The position numbers and the translations under genes were made by a program. This document shows, one piece after another, positions 21,173 to 32,032 of a DNA stretch of 64,000 nucleotides. The stretch lies in the NCBI GenBank assembly GCA_035048815.1, contig JAUCBN010000032.1:13293501-13357500 (forward strand), given 5' to 3'. Numbering within the stretch: position 1 is the first letter of the stretch; the number at the start of each line of letters is the position of its first letter. The stretch is from Abelmoschus esculentus (taxonomy: Eukaryota > Streptophyta > Magnoliopsida > Malvales > Malvaceae). A model generated the notes under the pieces. It ran no database searches, was not told where the DNA came from, and saw nothing but the letters and a program-made list of their open reading frames with translations.

Positions 21173-24100
21173 GCATCTTACTAAACTCCTCTGGCAACCT
21201 TAACCTATAAGCAACAGGACCAACACGCTCCAACACCTCATAAGGTCCAATAAAACGAGGACTCAACTTACCCTTACGTCCAAATCTCATCACCTTCTTC
21301 CGTGGAGAAACCTTAAGAAACACCTTGTCCCCAACATCATACTCTATCTCCCTACGTTTCAAATCGGCATAGAACTTCTGCCTATCCGAAGCTTCCTTAA
21401 GTTTAGCACATATCAACTTAACTTTCTCATCCGTATCCTTCAACACTTGAGGCAAAGAAACATACTTCTGTCCATCTTCCTTCCAACACAAAGGTGTACG
21501 ACACTTACGCCCATACAACGCCTCAAACGGTGCCATCTGTATACTCGTCTGAAAACTATTATTATAAGCAAACTCTACCAACGGCAATTGCTTCTCCCAA
21601 GAACCTTGAAACTCGATAACACAACATCTCAACATATTCTCCAAAGTCTGTATAACACGCTCAGACTGTCCATCCGTCTGTGGATGATAAGCCGTACTAA
21701 AGCTAAGCCTCGTACCCAAAGTTGTCTGCAAACTCCTCCAAAACTTAGATGTAAACCGCGGATCTCTATCCGATATAATCGACTTAGGCACACCATGCAA
21801 CCTTACCACCTCAGAAACATACAAATCCACCAACTTATTCATGGAGTACGTCGTATGCACGGCAAGAAAATGTGCACACTTCGTAAACCTATCAACAATC
21901 ACCCATATAGAATCCTTCTTGGACGGTGTTAAAGGTAACCCCGTCACAAAATCCATAGTAATTCTCTCCCATTTCCATTCTGGAACTTGAACCGGTTGTA
22001 ACAAACCTGCAGGGAACTGATGTTCAGCTTTCACCCGCTGACACACCATACAACGAGAAACAAACTCCGTCACATCTCTCTTTAAACCAACCCAAAAGTA
22101 CACACTTTTGAGATCCCTATACATCTTCACACTACCCGGAAGCATAGCAAACGGACTAGTATGAGCCTCCACCAAGATAGCTTGCCTCAACTCTTGATCA
22201 TCCGGCACCACAATCCGACCTCTAAAACACAACACCTCATCATCATCAAAATGATACTCGGTCGGTCTACCCTCAGCAATATCCTCCACAAAAGGTACCA
22301 ATGCCTCATCCTCTAACTGTTTCACCTTGATCATCTTAACCAAAATAGGTTTTACTTGCAACTCCGCCACTAAACCACCTTCCTTAGAGATACTCAGTCT
22401 AGCAAACTTTGCTCTCAACTCAACCGCCGCCTTATGGCTCAAAGCATCGGCCACCACATTAGCTTTCCTCGGATGATACTCAATAGATAAATCATAGTCG
22501 TTAAGCAACTCCATCCATCTTCGTTGCCTAAGATTCAAATCCTTTTGTGACATGAGATACTTCAAACTCTTATGATCCGTGTATATACTACACTTCTCCC
22601 CATACAAATAATGTCTCCAAATCTTCAAGGCAAAAACAACTGCCGCCAGCTCCAAATCGTGAGTTGGATAGTTCCTTTCATGTACCCTCAACTGTCTAGA
22701 AGCATAAGCTACAACTTTTCCCTCTTGCATCAAAACACACCCGAGACCAACGCATGATGCATCACTATAAACCACGAAATCCTTACCGGATTCGGGTTGA
22801 ACCAACACCGGTGCACTAGTCAACACTTCTTTCAACTTCTCAAGACTCTTTTGTTGACTTTCTTTCCACTCAAATGGAACTTTCTTCTGCAACAACTTGG
22901 TCATAAGAGCAGCAATGCTCGAAAAACCCTCAACGAACCTACGATAATACCCAGCCAAACCTAGGAAACTCCGAACCTCTGACACTGATCTCGGTTGCTT
23001 CCAACCCATAACAACCTCTATCTTCTTTGGATCAACACTAATCCCCTTTTCCGACACCACATGACCAAGGAACACCACCTCTTTTAACCAAAACTCACAC
23101 TTACTTAGCTTAGCATACAATTGGTTCTCTTTCAACGCTTGCAACACCAACCGCAAATGCCGATCATGATCTTCCTCGGTACGTGAATACACGAGGATAT
23201 CATCTATGAACACCACTACAAACTGATCCAAGTACTCATGAAACACCCGGTTCATCATATCCATAAAAGCAGCAGGGGCATTTGTCAAACCAAACGGCAT
23301 CACCAAAAACTCATAATGACCATACCTTCTCCGAAAAGCCGTTTTCAACACATCCTCCTCTTTCACTTTCAACTGGTAGTACCCTGATCTCAAATCAATC
23401 TTCGAGAACACACTTGCTCCTCGAAACTGATCAAACAAATCATCAATCCTCGGTAAAGGATACTTATTCTTCACGGTCAACATATTCAATTGCCGATAAT
23501 CAATGCACATCCTCAATGTGCCATCTTTCTTCTTCACAAACAACAACGGTGCACCCCAAGGTGACACACTCAGTCGTATAAAACCACGGTCAAGCAACTC
23601 TTGCAACTGCATCTTTAACTCCTTTAACTCCTTAGGTGCCATGCGATAAGGAGCAATGGATACCAGATTAGTACCAGCATAAGTCTCGATACTAAACTCC
23701 ATCAAGTCAACCTCAAAGACATGCCCTTGCACCTCTAACGAACATCTCCTATACAACCTTTTTACGGTCACCGTCTCACCCAAAGAACTAGCAACCACAA
23801 CTCCCACTTCTAAAACATCAACAGGGATATACAACATATATGCATGCTCACTCAAAACATAAGAATGCGTAGATCCCGAATCTATCAAGGAAAACAACTG
23901 TACATTCCGTAAAGAAAAAGTACCTGCAACCACATCTGTAGCATTACGGGTCCCACGCTGAGCATAAACTCTACGACCATCTCCCTGTCTCTGGAAAGGA
24001 CCTCTATCTCCACCGCATCCTCGGCCAGGTACCACGGCAACCTCAGCTCGGTTTCCAACCTCACCAGCAAACCTCGGACAATCCCTCCTCCTGTGATCCT

Positions 24101-24725
24101 TAAATCCACAACCCATACAGGCACTAGTGGCCCACCAACACTCTCCCGGATGGCGTTTAGAACACAAGTTACCGACTACTACATCACCACCACCCCTACC
24201 AAACTGCTGAGCACGACCACCGCGTCCAAAATCACCCCGGCGTCGATCAGCTCTATATCGGTTGTCCCGAAACTTCTTACCCTTACCACCTTGGGTATTA
24301 GCCTCAGCAGGCCTCTTTCCGACATCGGAAGACTTCCTAGCCTCCCTCAAAGACTCCTCAACATCCTTAGCCCGATTCACGAGCACATCAAACTCAGTGT
24401 ACTCCGCAGCCAATAAGTATGTCTTAATCTCCGGATCCAAACCATATCGAAACCTATCACATCTCTTACGCTCCGTAGGAACCAACTCAGGCGCATAGTG
24501 ACTTAATCGGATAAACTGTATCTCATAGTCAGCCACACTCCTAGTGCCCTGCACCAGGGACATAAACTCCCTCTTCCGCGCATCCTCGTACTGCGAACCC
24601 AAGAACTTCCGCACAAAGGCGATCCTGAAGTACTCCCAAGTCAGGTTAGCAACTGCTACACCTGCTCTCGTGGTAGTCCACCATCTATAAGCATCCCCCT
24701 GAAGCAGAAAGACCACACAACCCAT
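21135..24725 (-). pseudogene. Tekay-like gag-protease-RT-RNase H-integrase, copy 1, long ORF with a deletion
   Basis: An unbroken frame of 1196 codons. Residues 1-140 are gag core ('AYRWWTTTRAG'). A CX2CX4HX4C knuckle is at 203-216 and the protease 'LIDSGSTHSY' has its Asp at 282. RT is about 350-530 with 'FIDDI' (Asp508, Asp509), RNase H has Asp655, Asp717 and Asp760, and integrase has Asp925, Asp986 and Glu1022. Two faults stand out. About 130 residues between protease and RT, present in copy 2, are missing in frame at about residue 342 (near 23700). The second His of the integrase HHCC finger is Leu862 (codon 22140-22142), while copy 2 has His. The chromodomain is shifted out of frame at the 3' end and gag is broken upstream. 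Confidence 0.85.
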
Positions 24726-24737
24726 CCTACGGGCATC

Positions 24738-25101
24738 CTAACAGTCCATGTGATCCAATATCCTCTCGGTACTAGCCAGCCACTCCTCAGCTGCACTCGG
24801 ATCAGATCCACGGAACTCAACACCTCCCAAACTACGCAAACGCTCAAGCGGTAGCCCTGAGGTAACCATAACAGCAGGTGCGAGAGCCGGTACTTGCACC
24901 CCAGCCATAGCTGCCTTGAAACGCACTCGTCATAGCCTGTATGAACGGTGCAAACTCTCCGAACTAGCCTCCCACTAGAATCGGAGGCACACCAATTGGT
25001 GGAAGAGGTGGAAGCAATTCCTCCCTCACAGTCGCCTCTACCTCAGCCTGACCATCAGTGATCAAGCTTGCGCTAGCACGTGTTTCACGTCTCGGAGGCA
25101 T
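24738..25101 (-). pseudogene. Gag N-terminus of Tekay-like copy 1, broken
   Basis: The likely start is the ATG at 25099-25101 ('MPPRRETRASASLITDGQ'), about 300 bp from the primer site. The first frame stops at a TAG after 'PPILVGG', and a shift of frame near 24925 leads into 'AAMAGVQVPALAPAVMVTSG' and 'FRGSDPSAAEEWLAST', the typical gag N-terminal region. A further in-frame TAG at 24738-24740, just after 'RILDHMDC', separates it from the long downstream ORF. Both breaks prevent synthesis of the gag protein. Confidence 0.75.
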
Positions 25102-25404
25102 TATCCGAACACTTCAAACATGCAATTTTAAAACATATATCAAAACATAATAAACTTACATTCGGGAAAGATCCAAGGGAAACTGAGGAACATCTGAAAA
25201 CATGTTGGCATTGGCAATGTGTAACTGACCACCTCTTTTACTCATAATCATTCTAGGTACACTCACATCATATAGGTATGCACACAACAAGGACATATCA
25301 TGTTCAATCTTATACTTTAACATACCAATCACAAAACATAGCAAATCAATACGTACTTTAACAAATCAACTACACACTATACAAACCAACAACACATTTT
25401 ATTC
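25102..25404 (-). other. 5' leader of Tekay-like copy 1
   Basis: Non-coding stretch between gag start and primer site, AT-rich, without recognisable repeats. A 62-codon minus-strand frame (25156-25344) lies here but has no family features, so I do not call it a gene. Confidence 0.5.
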
Positions 25405-25422
25405 AACCTGGCTCTGATACCA
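25405..25422 (-). promoter_or_regulatory. tRNA-iMet primer binding site, Tekay-like copy 1
   Basis: The minus strand reads TGGTATCAGAGCCAGGTT, a perfect match to the expected complement of the initiator methionine tRNA 3' end. It is separated by 5 bp from the end of the LTR ('...gttaca' on the minus strand at 25428). It identifies the LTR to the right as a 5' LTR. Confidence 0.92.
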
Positions 25423-26004
25423 CCAAATGTAACCCCCTTAGCCCGGCCTAGACGAAACCGGCACTAACGGGTTACACGGGGATTATCAAACCAAACCCGC
25501 GAAGGTTCGATTTGATAAACAACCCTAAAACCGTTATATTTTTTTATTTTATCTTACCTAGATACACAATCTTATTCCTACGTGACAAGGTCTCATACAA
25601 AGCGATACCGGTAACACATTAATTAAAAGCAAACATCCGATTAAACATTAACATAGATTAGGGACTAAATTGTAAAACTTTTAAATTCATTTGGTAAAAT
25701 AGAAATTCTTTCCATCAACATTCAATTAGACACTCAAGTGTTCTTCATAGCAAATTTCAACTCAAACGGGTTATTCTATCATCATCGATTGCATGTCTCT
25801 CTAATTTAGGGACCAAAATGTAAATCTTCCAAAATGAAAGGACTTCAACCGAATTAGATTAACCATCTTGAAATTAAATCAACTTTAGACATGCATGCAA
25901 AATTTCTGCTCAAAGTAACATATGTAAGTACCTGAATCGAACAAAGGAAGATATCCGGGACTAGAATATAATTTCCAGCAACTTTCAATTCTAGGTGATC
26001 AAAG

Positions 26005-26174
26005 GTTTCGAAACCTCCCAGAGGTTCCGAAACTTTTTGTCAAAGGGTTTCGAAACTTTCCTGGAAAGTTTCGAAACTTATCGCGTCCAGTAACTTCCCA
26101 GAATTGAAACAACCCGCAAGGTTTCGAAACTTTTTGATAAAGGTTTCGGAACCTTCAATCAAAGGTTTCGAAAC
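26005..26174. repeat. Cluster of seven 10-bp palindromes in the LTR
   Basis: The palindrome 'gtttcgaaac' or a one-base variant starts at 26005, 26024, 26047, 26068, 26121, 26143 and 26165. The neighbours are mostly 'agg' before and 'ttt' after. Spacing is 19-23 bp except for one gap of 53 bp, that is about two turns of the double helix. It lies in the part of the LTR nearest the primer site (R or U5). A dyad-binding protein site array is one reading; an old short tandem repeat is another. Confidence 0.85.
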
Positions 26175-26901
26175 TTTGGGTCTGGAACCAAAAGTTTCAT
26201 TACACTAAATGCACACCAAAATTCTCAATACTCAACCATTAATTAGAACCACTAAATGCATCAACCCTAAACATGATTAGCAACATAAGGCACATAATCA
26301 ACAACGTCTTGGACATCAATCAAGCTATAGGCATGCTCCCTAGAGAATGATTAACAACATAACAATCATGCTAGTACATGCTTCAACAATTCAAACAATT
26401 CCAAAGTTCAACAATTAACAATCAAACAATAAGTGTCTTATTACAACATAAACCATAGCCTAATTACACACTCCTCACATAGGTTGTGTTACACATTGCC
26501 TTGCCCAATTTATTTGCCAAAAACATACCAAATTCAAGTGAATCTTCCCCTTGGTTTCCTTGCCTCGAACGAAGCTCCAATTGCCTTTATTTCTCTGCAT
26601 GGATGAAAAGAGAGCTTAAGCAAACATGCTTAGTGAGGAAGCTCTACACAAATCATCAATGCATCTATTTAAAATCATGAAGAAAACATAATTTGCAATA
26701 CATAGTTAAATCATGCATGCTAACATCTCATGCTCATGTTCTTTAAACCGAATGCATCCTTAAGTTCACATAACCTTATCAAAACAATTTATAAATGATG
26801 TACAATCTTATTCTCAATTCATGTATGTATATTGGCATTCTAGTGACCACTTAATGTGAACCTTGAGTTCACCGAATACACGGATCCTTTTTCTCAACAT
26901 G

Positions 26902-27095
26902 CATTGGTTGGACACTTAGTCACCCTTGTATACATGTTATCCCCCACTACGCACGGTTGGACACAAAGTCACCCTTGTTTACGTATGAGTCAACTATATG
27001 CACGGTCGGACACAATGTCACCCTTGTCTACATATAGGCAAGCTCTACACGCACGGTCGGACACAAAGTCACCTTTGTTTACGTGTAGGCAACAT
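26902..27095 (-). repeat. Four 50-bp tandem repeats, second LTR copy
   Basis: The same units as 18856-19106, starting near 26902, 26952, 27001 and 27052, one fewer than in the other LTR. The last unit continues directly into 'ggcaacatcattactctc'. Confidence 0.9.
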
Positions 27096-27343
27096 CATTA
27101 CTCTCTTTATTTTATAGTGCACTCAATCCTAATGACATGTCATTCGTATTCGAATCTAAAGTTAGTGTCACTAAGCCAATATCATAATCAAATGTGCATG
27201 ATAACTTGCTGCTCATAATGCATGCATAATATGTTCAACAAATGAACCAAAGCCATGCCCAAAGGCACCATCATGTATAAGGCAATTAACCACATTGTAT
27301 TCCAAATCATTTCTCATAATTTTCCATAATTGTGGATGCTAAA

Positions 27344-30222
27344 TAAGAAGGATCCGATCTATATCTACGAAGCATGGATACATGGAAAACATCATGCATC
27401 TTACTCAACTCCTCTGGCAACCTTAACCTATAAGCAACAGGACCAACACGCTCCAACACCTCATAAGGTCCAATAAAACGAGGACTCAACTTACCCTTAC
27501 GTCCAAATCTCATCACCTTCTTCCATGGAGAAACCTTAAGAAACACCTTGTCCCCAACATCGTACTCTATCTCCCTACGTTTCAAATCGGCATAGGACTT
27601 CTGCCCATCCGAAGCTTCCTTAAGTTTAGCACATATCAACTTAACTTTCTCATCCGTATCCTTCAACACTTGAGGCAAAGAAACATACTTCTGTCCAACT
27701 TCCTTCCAACACAAAGGTGTACGACACTTACGCCCATACAACGCCTCAAACGGTGCCATCTGTATACTCGTCTGAAAACTATTATTATAAGCAAACTCTA
27801 CCAACGGCAATTGCTTCTCCCAAGAACCTTGAAACTCGATAACACAACATCTCAACATATCCTCCAAAGTCTATATAACACGCTCAGACTGTCCATCCGT
27901 CTGTGGATGATAAGCCGTACTAAAGCTAAGACTCGTACCCAAAGCTATCTGCAAACTCCTCCAAAACTTAGATGTAAACCGCGGATCTCTATCCGATATA
28001 ATCGACTTAGGCACACCATGCAACCTTACCACCTCAGAAACATACAAATCCACCAACTTATTCATGGAGTACGTCGTATGCACGGCAAGAAAATGTGCAC
28101 ACTTCGTAAACCTATCAAAATCACCCATATAGAATACTTCTTGGATGGTGTTAAAGATAACCCCGTCACAAAATCCATAGTAATTCTCTCCCATTTCCAT
28201 TCTGGAACTTGAACCGGTTGTAACAAACCTGCAAGGAACTGATATTCAGCTTTCACCCGCTGACACACCATACAAGGAGAAACAAACTCCGTCACATCTC
28301 TCTTTAAACCAACCCAAAAGTACACACTTTTGAGATCCCTATACATCTTCACACTACCCGGATGCATAGCAAATGGATTAGTATGAGCCTCCACCAAGAT
28401 AGCTTGCGTCAACTCCTGATCATCCGGCACCACAATCCGACCTCTAAAACCCAACACCTCATCATCATCAAAATGATACTCGATCGGTCTACCCTCAACA
28501 ATATCCTCCACAAAAGGTACCAATGCCTCATCCTCTAATTGTTTCACCTTGATCATCTTAACCAAAACAGGTTTTACTTGCAACTCCGCCACTAAACCAC
28601 CTTCCTTAGAGATACTCAGTCTAGCAAACTTTGCTCTCAACTCAACCGCCGCCTTATGGCTCAAAGCATCGGCCACCACATTAGCTTTCCTCGGATGATA
28701 CTCAATAGATAAATCATAGTCGTTAAGCAACTCCATCCATCTTCGTTGCCTAAGATTCAAATCCTTTTGTGACATGAGATACTTCAAACTCTTATGATCC
28801 GTGTATATACTACACTTCTCCCCATACAAATAATGTCTCCAAATCTTCAAGGCAAAAACAACTGCCGCCAGCTCCAAATCGTGAGTTGGATAGTTCCTTT
28901 CATGTACCCTCAACTGTCTAGAAGCATAAGCTACAACTTTTCCCTCTTGCATCAAAACACACCCGAGACCAACGCATGATGCATCACTATAAACCACGAA
29001 ATCCTTACCGGATTCGGGTTGAACCAACACCGGTGCACTAGTCAACACTTCTTTCAACTTCTCAAGACTCTTTTGTTGACTTTCTTTCCACTCAAAAGGA
29101 ACTTTCTACTGCAACAACTTGGTCATAGGAGCAGCAATGCTCGAAAAACCCTCAACGAACCTACGATAATACCCAGCCAAACCTAGGAAACTCCGAACCT
29201 CTGACACCGATCTCGGTTGCTTCCAACCCATAACAGCCTCTATCTTCTTTGGATCAACACTAATCCCCTTTTCCGACACCACATGACCAAGGAAGACCAC
29301 CTCTTTTAACCAAAACTAACACTTACTTAGCTTAGCATACAACTGGTTCTCTTTCAACGCTTGCAACACCAACTGCAAATGTCGATCATGATCTTCCTCG
29401 GTACGTGAATACACGAGGATATCATCTATGAACACCACTACAAACTGATCCAAGTACTCATGAAACACCCAGTTCATCATATCCATAAAAGCAGCAGGGA
29501 CATTTGTCAAACCAAACGGCATCACCAAAAACTCATAATGACCATACCTTGTCCAAAAAGCCGTTTTCAACACATCCTCCTCATTCACTTTCAACTGGTA
29601 GTACCCTGATCTCAAATCAATCTTCGAGAACACACCTGCTCCTCGAAATTGATCAAACAAATCATCAATCCTCGGTAAAGGATACTTATTCTTCACGGTC
29701 AACATATTCAATTGCCGATAATCAATGCACATCCTCAATGTGCCATCTTTCTTCTTCACAAACAACACCGGTGCACCCCAAGGTGACACACTCGGTCGTA
29801 TATAACCACGATCAAGTAACTCTTGCAACTGCATCTTTAACTCCTTTAACTCCTTAGGTGTCATGCGATAAGGAGCAATGGACACCGGATTAGTACCAGC
29901 ATAAGTCTCGATACTAAACTCCACATCACGATCGGGAGGTAATCCTGGCAACTCCTCAGGAAAAACTTCCGGAAAGTCACATACCGTTCGAATGTCCTGC
30001 ACTCGAACCTCTCCTATCCCTGGGTTCATCACATATGCTAGATATGCTACCCCTCCATGTTGCATCAACCTTTCCGCTTGTAAGGCCGAAACCACATTGT
30101 ACAAGAATCCGGCATACTCACTCTTAACCACAACCTCGCCACCATCTAACAACCTCAAGATAACCCGTTTCTTTTCAAAATCCACCACAGCTCTATGCTC
30201 CGTCAACCAATCAACCCCGAAG
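27344..30222 (-). pseudogene. Tekay-like copy 2: partial pol with stops, gag missing
   Basis: Nearly identical to copy 1 over the shared part. Read on the minus strand it starts in the linker after protease ('VIFGVDWLTEHRAVVDFEKK', absent from copy 1), then RT with 'FIDDI', RNase H, the integrase HHCC with its second His kept ('FAMHPGS'), the integrase core and tail up to 'SMLRRYRSDPS'. It is broken by TAG codons at 29316-29318, 29106-29108 and 27871-27873 and by a one-base deletion near 28117. Gag, protease, leader, primer site, chromodomain and polypurine tract are all missing. Both ends join LTR sequence, so it cannot be a complete insertion. Confidence 0.85.
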
Positions 30223-32032
30223 ATCATTACTCTCTTTATTTTACGTGTAGGCAACATCATTACTCTCTTTATTTTATAGTGCACTCAATCTTAATGACAT
30301 GTCATTCGTATTCGAATCTAAAGTTAGTGTCACTAAGCCAATATCATAATCAAATGTGCATGATAACTTGCTGCTCATAATGCATGCATAATATGTTCAA
30401 CAAATGAACCAAAGCCATGCCCAAAGGCACCATCATGTATAAGGCAATTAACCACATTGTATTCCAAATCATTTCTCATAATTTTCCATAATCATGGATG
30501 CTAAATAAGTTATGCAATTCAGCAAGTAATTCACATGTATGCACCATTTCAAATCATGCTCATGCATTTACATAAATCTCATTGCCTTACCAACAATTAG
30601 CCTTTATAAAATGTAGCCGAAACTTATATTTGTTTATCAAAAACAATACTTTACTTACTCTTGAGCTATGGAAGGTTTTCACACTCTTCCATAGTCCCCA
30701 AAAACAGAACGTACCAAACGCGATTCGCTTTAAATCCGTAACCACTCACCAACAAGCAAAAACGAGCTTTCGCCGCTATCCGATGATCACACCAACGCAC
30801 CAGCAATCAAGCACTTTCTTGTACCTCTTCTACAACATTAAAAATAGAGCATTCTCACATCATAACATGCTCAAACCAACAGCCATATCCGATCACCATT
30901 AAACTACCAAAAACTTAGCTGAAAAGACCGTAAACTAAGCCGAAACGCAACCGAACAACATCAGCCCAAAACCTAATGAATCTAACATCTAATCAACTTC
31001 AATTACGAACCAAAAACACATCCAAACCATCCTTATATCTCCAGCAACATTAAAGCATCTAAAACAGCCCCTAAAACAACCGAAAAACACCTTAAAGCTA
31101 CACTGATTGCATCATTCCGGGATTAAATTAATGTGCTATCAAATGAAGATTCAATTAATCATTTAATTAACATAAAAACACAATTGAATCCATATAATTC
31201 CAGCATTAAATGAGATCCAAAAAGATTTCACAAGAACTTTCACAAAAACACTAGATCTAACATTAAAAACATAGAATCAATTTTTTATTCAAAGATTAGC
31301 AAGCTAATACTTGGGAATTTCAATAAAGAACCTTAGAAAAGAATAAAAATCCAGAAAATTACCTTCAAGATCTATTCACCAAAAATATGTAATTTTTCCC
31401 CTTCTTGATTCCTTGTAATTTGATGTAGATTTGATGAAATTGATGCTTAGGTTTTGTAAAGGATGGAAAGATGACGCAAATAATGTAATCTTTGTTGTAA
31501 AAGATACAAAAATCAGCAAGGAATTGAAGAGAAAAGATGAAGAGAAAGTGGAGAGAAATGAGAGAAAAAGATGAGAGAAAATAAGAGAAGAGTTGTTTTG
31601 AGAGAAAATGATTAAAAATCTAATTAAAGTAATTAAAAACACATTTTGGTGAATAAATCATTATTAAAAATTAGAAATGGGTTTATGGTCCTCTAAGGAT
31701 TCTAAGTTTAGCTTGCTTTTCAATTTAGTTACTAAAAACATATAATTTCTGAAAATTACAAAGTAGTCCTCCAATTTTCCAAAAATTACAAATCGGTCAC
31801 TTATGCATAATTAAGCATAATTAAAAATCATTATAAAATCCAAATTATTTTCTTTTAAATTTTGAAACATATTTTAAATATTTTAAACCACTTTCCAAAT
31901 TATTATTTTTCTTAATTAAAAATATCCTCATTTTATTTTTCCCGGAATTAATGAACTGGAGAACCCGATTCGACCCGAATCGAATTCTCCTAACTAAGCC
32001 TAAACTAATAACCCCAAAAATGGGATGTTACA
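30223..32032 (-). repeat. Outer LTR fragment of the Tekay-like complex
   Basis: Begins at a junction with pol at 30223 and then matches 19090-20873 to its end. The minus strand starts TGTAACATCCC at 32032. Immediately beyond is satellite ('gggactgtttattatgac'). A short stretch, 'attactctctttatttta', is present twice, at about 30225 and 30258, just at the junction. AT-rich, no gene. Confidence 0.85.

Larger units (their letters stand above)
25428..27343 (-). repeat. Truncated 5' LTR of Tekay-like copy 1
   Basis: The inner end (minus '...ggggttaca') is intact at 25428. The sequence is LTR until 27343 and then jumps, at a short 'aag' homology, to integrase sequence of copy 2. From 26871 onward it matches 18828-19345. 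It carries seven 'gtttcgaaac' palindromes (26005-26174) and four 50-bp repeats. The outer LTR end, with its TGTAACATCCC start, is missing. Confidence 0.85.
18825..32032 (-). mobile_element. Tekay/Del-like chromovirus complex, minus strand, rearranged
   Basis: Thirteen kilobases of one Ty3/gypsy family. On the plus strand the order is LTR fragment (18825-20873), internal region with pol, protease, gag and primer site (20874-25427), LTR fragment (25428-27343), partial pol (27344-30222), LTR fragment (30223-32032). The outermost 5' LTR end TGTAACATCCC (minus strand) abuts the satellite at 32032. The other outer end is missing. Overlapping the fragments suggests a full LTR of roughly 3.4 kb. A chromodomain, the LTR ends and the 'AAGAGGGGGAGAGT' polypurine tract fit the Tekay/Del clade. 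The arrangement fits unequal recombination between copies followed by deletions at short homologies. Confidence 0.85.

Noticed and set aside
21447..24416. Several plus-strand ORFs of 60-160 residues opposite the Tekay-like pol (also 27670-28979)
   Set aside because: They are antisense shadows of the gag-pol frame and have no family features.
18825..32032. Two separate complete Tekay-like insertions in tandem
   Set aside because: Copy 2 lacks gag, primer site, polypurine tract and its own LTR pair, and the junctions are mid-LTR without target-site duplications.
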